Below the pieces are notes generated by a model that was not told the origin of the DNA, searched no databases, and worked only from the letters and a program-made list of their open reading frames with translations. Shown here piece after piece: positions 59,401 through 64,000 of a stretch of 64,000 nucleotides of DNA (position 1 is the first letter of the stretch; each line of letters begins with the position of its first letter). The position numbers were made by a program, and so were the translations under genes. The stretch lies in contig NC_088778.1 of NCBI RefSeq assembly GCF_954871325.1, positions 23,731,120-23,795,119 of the forward strand, in the 5' to 3' direction. The stretch comes from Gordionus sp. m RMFG-2023. Its lineage: Eukaryota; Nematomorpha; Gordioida; Chordodea; Parachordodidae.

Positions 59401-61839
59401 TATCTTTCTGTTCAATTTGTGATTTCTGTCATCCTTGTGCATTAGATCGACCGATTCATCGCCACCTTCATACGATAATGAATCAAGGGATGCGTCTTCG
59501 TTGTACGGAGAAATGTAATGGCGCCCTTTTTTATCATCCAACTGTTCTATTATAATGGACAACGGCATACCATCTAACTCAGGAGGAATAGGTTTGTTAT
59601 CGTAATACAGTTCCTTATCAAGCTTAGGTAATGTATGGTCGGCATTCGTGTTAGTTAATAAAGTGGCATTGAAAGTGCTACTATCATTTGCTTCATTAAC
59701 CGGAATATTCATGGTAACTTTTGAATGCGATTCTTTTTTATGCTCATCCGTAAATAATTTCTCATGAATTTGAGCTGAATTTGTTTTCTTTACGTCCTTA
59801 TGAGGATGATCAGAATAAATAATTTTATCATTTTGTGGCATATTTTTCCCCCCATGCTTATCGGTTTGAAGTGATTGTGCGTCATTGTATGAGGTTGCAA
59901 GAGTTTCAGGATATTTTAAAGTAGAATATGACTCTATGTTATCTTCTGAATCATTTTCTTCCAATACATATATTTTTTGGGTGTCATCTAATTTGTATGT
60001 ACTGGATTTTCGTCTGATTGTTTTGTCGAAAGAATTGTCAACTTTGTTTAGACCTTGATCGCCATATTTTATTTCCGTGTTAGAGACATTTGGTTTAATA
60101 TTTTCGGTGGATTGTTTGAAAACACCTGATTTAAGATCAGGATGTTGATTGTCAACTTTTAAAATATCAGCTCGTTTTTCAGAATGCCTTATATTAACAA
60201 GCTCGTCTTCTGTGTTTTTTGCATTTTTAAATGGTGGATGCGTAATTTTACTCTTTTCAGCAATCAAAAATTTTTTGTCTTCATGTGAAGTCTTTTCATG
60301 TTCCTTCGAACCCCTATATTCTTTCTTTTTATCTTTTACTTTGGGAAGGTCATAAGATACCTGATTATTATTCTCATGCCCATCGTGTTTAGGGGCGTTG
60401 TGAGATGGTTCGCTTTTGTTAGGTTGTAGACAAGAACTTTTTTTCAATGATTTTTCAACTTCCTCAAGTGTGAGCGTGTTAGGAACGTGATGCTTAATAA
60501 ACTTAACATTTCGATTGTCTCTGGTCAATATAACGTCAGTAGTAGTTTTTGGAATTGTAACTTCTTGTTTAAATTCGGAATGAGAAGGTTCAAGATGAGA
60601 AGATGGTGCATTTAATTGCCAATGAGGTTGCTCCTCGTACTGGTTATCAGTAGAACGTTCTTTATAAATACGAAAGCCTTTAGAAGATGTATTATTGCTA
60701 GTACTATGAGAAGATTTTCCTGTTATAACATTTCCTGTGTGTCTGTCTCTATTTGAAACATCGCGAGGAATTTCAGAAGATTGAGGATGTTTGAGATCAT
60801 CATTTATTTTTATTGCAGAAACATTCACACTATGATTTTTATCGATTTCAGTGTTGGATAACCTGTGTTCATCAGTGAGTTGTTTCAAGGCATCTAATTT
60901 ACGATCAAGATGTTGATTGTGCACAGTTTTACCCGAAGGGATTAGTTTTTCAGAATGTATAATATTAACAAACTCATCTTCAGTGTTTTTTTCAAATTTA
61001 GATGGTGCTTGCGAAATTTTACTCTTCTCAATACTCAAGGATTTTTTGTCTTCGTGTATAGCTTTTCCATGTTTCTTCGTAGATTTAAGTTCTTTTTTCT
61101 TATCATTAACTTTGAGAGGGTCATAAGGTACCTGATTAATGTTCTCGTGTGCATAACTTTTGTGATCCTCATGTCCATCGTGTTTTGCGGCGTTGTGAAA
61201 TGGTTCACCTTTGTTTAGTTGTGGATTAATATTTTTCTTCAATGATTTATCAACTTTTTCGATTGTGGGCGTTTTAGAAATATGATGCTTTTTTAACTTA
61301 GCATTTCGATTATCTTTAGTCAGTATAAAGTCAGTAGTAGTTATTGGAATAGTAACATCTTGTTTATTTTCTAAATCAGAAGGACCAAGATGAGAAGATG
61401 GTGCATTTAATTGCCAATGAGGTTGCTCTTCCTTTCCTAACATCAATTTTTTTTTATTTTCAAGTATAGAATTTTCATGTTCCTTGATAGCTTTATCTTC
61501 TGTTTTGTAAAGGGCATAAGGTACCTGATTAATATTCTTGTCTATATCATTTTTATGATCTCTATGTACATCATGTTTAAAGGTCTTGTGATATAGTTCA
61601 CTTTTGTTAGGTTCTGGATAGCTTATATTTAATATTTCAACTTCCTCAAATTTGGGTGTCTCAGGAATGTAATGCTTTTCTATCTCAACATTTCGATTAT
61701 CTTCTATTAATGGTAAATCATCACTCATAGACTTAAGTGGCATGACATCTATATTTACTCTTTTTTGGAAGAGCTCTTCTGTATATTTTATCTTATGAAT
61801 CGGAGAAGGTTGGTCAAAAGCTGATGGCTCAATAATTTC
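53500..61839 (-). CDS. SYNE1: Nesprin giant exon, 2,780 codons of degenerate repeats
   Basis: One uninterrupted 8,340-bp exon in phase 0-0, between a taattcttag acceptor and a tctgcg/gttagt donor. It is very rich in His, Lys, Asp, Glu and Asn with almost no Trp, and so is probably disordered. Eight clear copies and one worn copy of a ~75-residue block recur. Each opens with DNRNxKIxxHxIxETPTxEE, continues through PNKxEP and YENINQxPYDLPKVKDKKK, and closes with DKATKRHEKA. The first residues (EIIEPSAFDQPSPI) resemble the start of the upstream exon (ESIEQAAFNKPSSI). Near the middle is an acidic SSEDVVSSSEEEP stretch. The last ~60 residues become helical (RQEIKRLIHLSKTLMSP). A long non-spectrin insert also occurs in fly MSP-300 and repeat arrays in worm ANC-1; I cannot tell if these are homologous. 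Confidence 0.92.
54604..57962 (-). repeat. Giant-exon repeat copies 4-8, higher-order dimer array
   Basis: Blocks at about 57962-57717, 57225-56967, 56380-56150, 55680-55427 and 54840-54604. Copies 4 and 6 share one tail type (HEKAI-x-EDELKESLI, then DLNLGAFK, then SKQEQPHLQ). Copies 5 and 7 share another (HDQ and SKVTKDILYQA-x-HHAHFPDY). So an A-B pair of about 1.55 kb (~515 residues) was duplicated as a unit. Copy 8 is more diverged. Confidence 0.88.
59395..59445 (-). repeat. Worn ninth copy of the giant-exon block
   Basis: DDRNHKLNRKIPVITEKEHD keeps the DxRNxK opening and the position of the I-x-x-E step but not the rest. It lies in the 2.5-kb gap between copies 3 and 4. Confidence 0.5.
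60299..61705 (-). repeat. Giant-exon repeat copies 1-3
   Basis: Block copies lie at about 61705-61474, 61320-61070 and 60525-60299. Copies 2 and 3 are each preceded by a nearly identical segment EEQPHWQLNAPSSHL followed by VTIPxTTTDxILT, so the duplicated unit is longer than the core block. Starts are 385 and 795 bp apart. Confidence 0.85.
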
Positions 61840-62090
61840 CTAAGAATTAGGCAAAGAAATATATATTTAGGAAATTATTAGAAATTCGCTAATTTTAAGA
61901 ATATATATTATTATTCCTTCCTTGTTGGGTATTTTAACAAGTAACTAATTTTATAAAATTATATATTACAAAAAACTAGTAATTCAAAAATCACTGCATT
62001 AAATCAGTTTAATAAATAGGAGGCAAAAAAGACACAGCAAAACCCATGCATCAAGCAGCATTCAACAGTATTCATTAAAAATATTTGTAC

Positions 62091-63494
62091 CTTTTCTGGA
62101 GATCCTAGCATAACATCTAAGACTCCATTTCCCGCTTGACCTGTAGTAAAGGAGTCCTCAATTTTCTTATTTTTCTGATCAATATCACTATCTTTATGAG
62201 TATTATTATTAGTTTGTTTAATCTCTCCATAAGTGGCTTCTTTCGTTTTTTGGTCTGACTGTGTGTCTTTAACGTCTGGTTCTAGGCTCAATGGGCGATC
62301 TTCTTTGGGTTGTTTGTGAATAAGATCGGAAACGGTGTTCTTCGATTGGTTGATTAAGCCAGCAGAGAGGAGTATATTGTTTAATACATTATCCTCTTTT
62401 TTTAAAGTACCGCCTAACTCAAGTCGGGACTTATTATCAATCTGAGTATCGATTGGTTTTTCTACCAAATCGTTTTTAATATGATCTATATTAGAGTCAC
62501 CTTTATCGGCTATTGAAATATCAGGGTGAGCCATTTCAGCGCTATGTTCCTTCCTTTGTTTTGATTTGTCCTTTACCACTATATTATCTTCATTTTGAGT
62601 CTTATGGGACATGGGTTCTATGTTTTCTCGTTTATCTTGGTTAATAATTTTTCCGAACTCTTGATTAAGCTGAGCTGAGTGAGGCAATATATGACTTGTA
62701 AGGTTTTCAGAATAATTATCAATTGATTTGTAATCTCTAATTACTTCATTATCGCCATCATTAATTATTTGATTCGGACTTTTGATTACCGAATCCGCAT
62801 TTTTAACATTGTAATTTGTAATAGGGTGATGGTGGTCATCAACTTGTTCAACTTTACTAACGTCTATACGAGGTTGACTCTCCTCACCAGGACTAGTATC
62901 CGAATAAATCTGGTTAGGTGGTATATCATCGTTACTTGGTTTTATAGATTTGGTCGAGATCGCCTCATCAACCCCCCTTTTACCCTTATCGACATTATCG
63001 AGTTTTTTAATCTTAATGTCATTTTCTATAATTGGCTGATTATATTTTATATTTTCGAAATTAACATCGTCATGGTCAACTGATTCGACTTCGACATCTT
63101 CTTTACCTTTAATATCTTTTGTCTCAACTAAAGACACGACTTTATAATCTGGACCCGATTCCAATCCTAATCGTTTTTTTCTTTTATCTTCATCAACATT
63201 CAAAGGGCTAGAATTTTCAAAATTAATCGTCAAATTTTTATCGCCATCCTCGGGTATCACATCTTCAAGTGGCGTAGGGTCTTGTTCCTCATTCGTATAG
63301 GTTCCATAATCTGTCATTATTGACTCTTTTGGAATTTTATTAACATCTTCCTGAGGTTCTGTAGAAACAGGGTTATGCGTTTCGCCATATTGATAGTAAT
63401 AGATACCAAATGGATCTGCTTTATTTTTAGACTCTTCTTCCGATCCCCTAAGAATAGAAGAAGGTTTGTTAAACGCTGCCTGCTCAATCGATTC
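62091..63494 (-). CDS. SYNE1: Nesprin exon, 468 codons, member of a duplicated module
   Basis: A phase 0-0 exon between tttgcctatag and gaaaag/gtacaa. It starts ESIEQAAFNKPSSI and continues through acidic, Lys- and Asn-rich disordered sequence. Its last ~100 residues (NVLNNILLSAGLIN, SDLIHKQPKEDRP, SLEP, then GSPEK) are closely matched by the partial exon at 63704-64000. No known domain is seen. It probably lengthens the cytoplasmic arm of the nesprin. Confidence 0.88.
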
Positions 63495-63703
63495 CTATAG
63501 GCAAAGAAATAAATATTAAGAAAATCATTAAATCTTAAAGATATTTATTGTCATCCTCCCTTGTTAGGTTTTATTAAAGTAACTAATCCAATAAAACTTA
63601 AATATTTAAAAAAAGTAATTCAAAAATCAGAGTCTAAATAAAAAGAGGTGTAAAAACACATGCATAAAGCAACCTTCAGCAGTAATCTTTAAAATATTTG
63701 TAC

Positions 63704-64000
63704 CTGTTCCGGAGATCCTTGTCTATCATCTAAAACTGTTTTTCCCTTTTGATCTGAAGTTAGGGAGTCTTTGACTTTCTTGTTTTGCTTATCCATATGC
63801 CTATCATTTTGTGTATCATTGGTTTTTTCAATCTCTCCAGTAGTGGTTTCTCTCATTTCTTGGTCTGGCTGTGTGTCTTTAAACCCTGGTTCAAGGCTTA
63901 TTGGGCGATCTTCTTTAGGTTGTTTGTGTATAAGATCTGAAACAGTTTTCTTTGATTCGTTGATTAAGCCAGCAGAGAGAAGTATATTGTTTAATACATT
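63704..64000 (-). CDS. SYNE1: Nesprin exon, partial (continues beyond the window), duplicate of the previous one
   Basis: The last 99 codons of an exon ending ggaacag/gtacaa. They read NVLNNILLSAGLINESKKTV, SDLIHKQPKEDRPISLEP and GSPEQ. They are about 90% identical at DNA level over the last 100 bases of the window to the corresponding part of the 62091-63494 exon. The frame is phase 0 at the donor. Its 5' end is outside the window. Confidence 0.88.

Larger units (their letters stand above)
44276..64000 (-). other. SYNE1: Nesprin gene (SYNE/MSP-300/ANC-1 family), 3' portion, open at right edge
   Basis: Seventeen exons on the minus strand code about 5,000 residues in one continuous frame. Layout: a duplicated Lys/Asp/Asn-rich exon module, a 2,780-residue repeat exon, coiled-coil exons of spectrin-repeat style, an S/P/T-rich linker and a KASH domain. 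Fourteen of 16 introns are phase 0, one is phase 1 and one is phase 2; every join keeps frame. Apart from the giant exon the gene is compact, with introns of 51-768 bp. Nesprins span the outer nuclear membrane, bind SUN proteins in the perinuclear space and tie the nucleus to the cytoskeleton. The symbol stands for the family; whether this is a one-to-one SYNE1 ortholog is not settled. The N-terminal actin-binding CH domains would lie beyond 64000. Confidence 0.93.
61840..64000. repeat. Tandem duplication of exon plus intron in the nesprin gene
   Basis: Exon ends (62091 and 63704) are 1,613 bp apart and the two following introns (61840-62090 and 63495-63703) are recognisably alike. Shared intron phrases include GGCAAAGAAAT next to the acceptor, CCTTGTTGG/CCTTGTTAGG, GTAATTCAAAAATCA and AAAATATTTGTACCT at the donor. 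Exon and intron were therefore copied together, probably by unequal crossing over. Confidence 0.88.

Noticed and set aside
53697-61218. Many plus- and minus-strand frames of 60-170 codons within the giant nesprin exon
   Set aside because: They are shadows of the real coding frame. Their repeated Phe/Ile-rich composition mirrors the Lys/Asp/Asn repeats on the coding strand.
1-64000. tRNA, rRNA, snRNA genes and CRISPR arrays
   Set aside because: No tRNA-like A and B boxes, rRNA segments or direct-repeat/spacer arrays were recognised by reading. A tRNAscan or Infernal run would be needed to exclude small RNAs.

Overview
The window is strongly AT-rich nuclear DNA of an invertebrate animal. Two host genes lie on the minus strand, with more than 20 kb of mobile-element debris between them. 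The host genes are animal-specific: the Wnt7 co-receptor and protease inhibitor RECK, and a nesprin (SYNE, MSP-300, ANC-1) with a KASH tail. They have many introns with GT-AG borders. I cannot name the phylum from the sequence alone.

Left part (1-21.4 kb): five consecutive RECK exons run right to left (21398-21340, 2407-2326, 2034-1840, 770-640, 445 to about 177). They carry cysteine motifs CC2 to CC4, and all internal exon phases match. The first intron seen is 18.9 kb long. It holds a nearly complete hAT transposon on the opposite strand (about 2480-6305), a LINE reverse-transcriptase relic (14.8-15.5 kb) and many MITEs. RECK exons before CC2, and the C-terminal exons from CC5 on, were not found or lie outside the window.

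Middle part (21.4-44.2 kb): no host gene could be supported. The stretch holds at least four MITE families, a young deletion-derived hAT with an exact 8-bp target duplication (30083-31447) nested in an older hAT, a 2.6-kb TIR transposon (34379-37022) between two ~300-bp direct copies of the same sequence, a degraded Ty3/gypsy fossil (about 40.9-41.3 kb) and a LINE 3' fragment.

Right part (44.3-64 kb): the 3' portion of a giant nesprin gene, at least 17 exons and about 5,000 residues, still open at the right edge. Going 5' to 3' it has a tandemly duplicated ~1.6-kb exon-plus-intron module, then an 8,340-bp single exon coding 2,780 residues of degenerate His/Lys/Asp/Asn-rich repeats with a higher-order dimer pattern. 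After that come spectrin-like coiled-coil exons, an S/P/T-rich linker and a terminal exon coding a textbook KASH domain ending in APPL. Of 16 introns, 14 are phase 0, so exons can be duplicated or skipped without losing frame. The protein should sit in the outer nuclear membrane, bind SUN proteins in the perinuclear space and reach into the cytoplasm.

The most unusual items are the repeat-built nesprin core (giant exon plus recent exon duplication) and the TIR transposon bracketed by a ~300-bp direct duplication.
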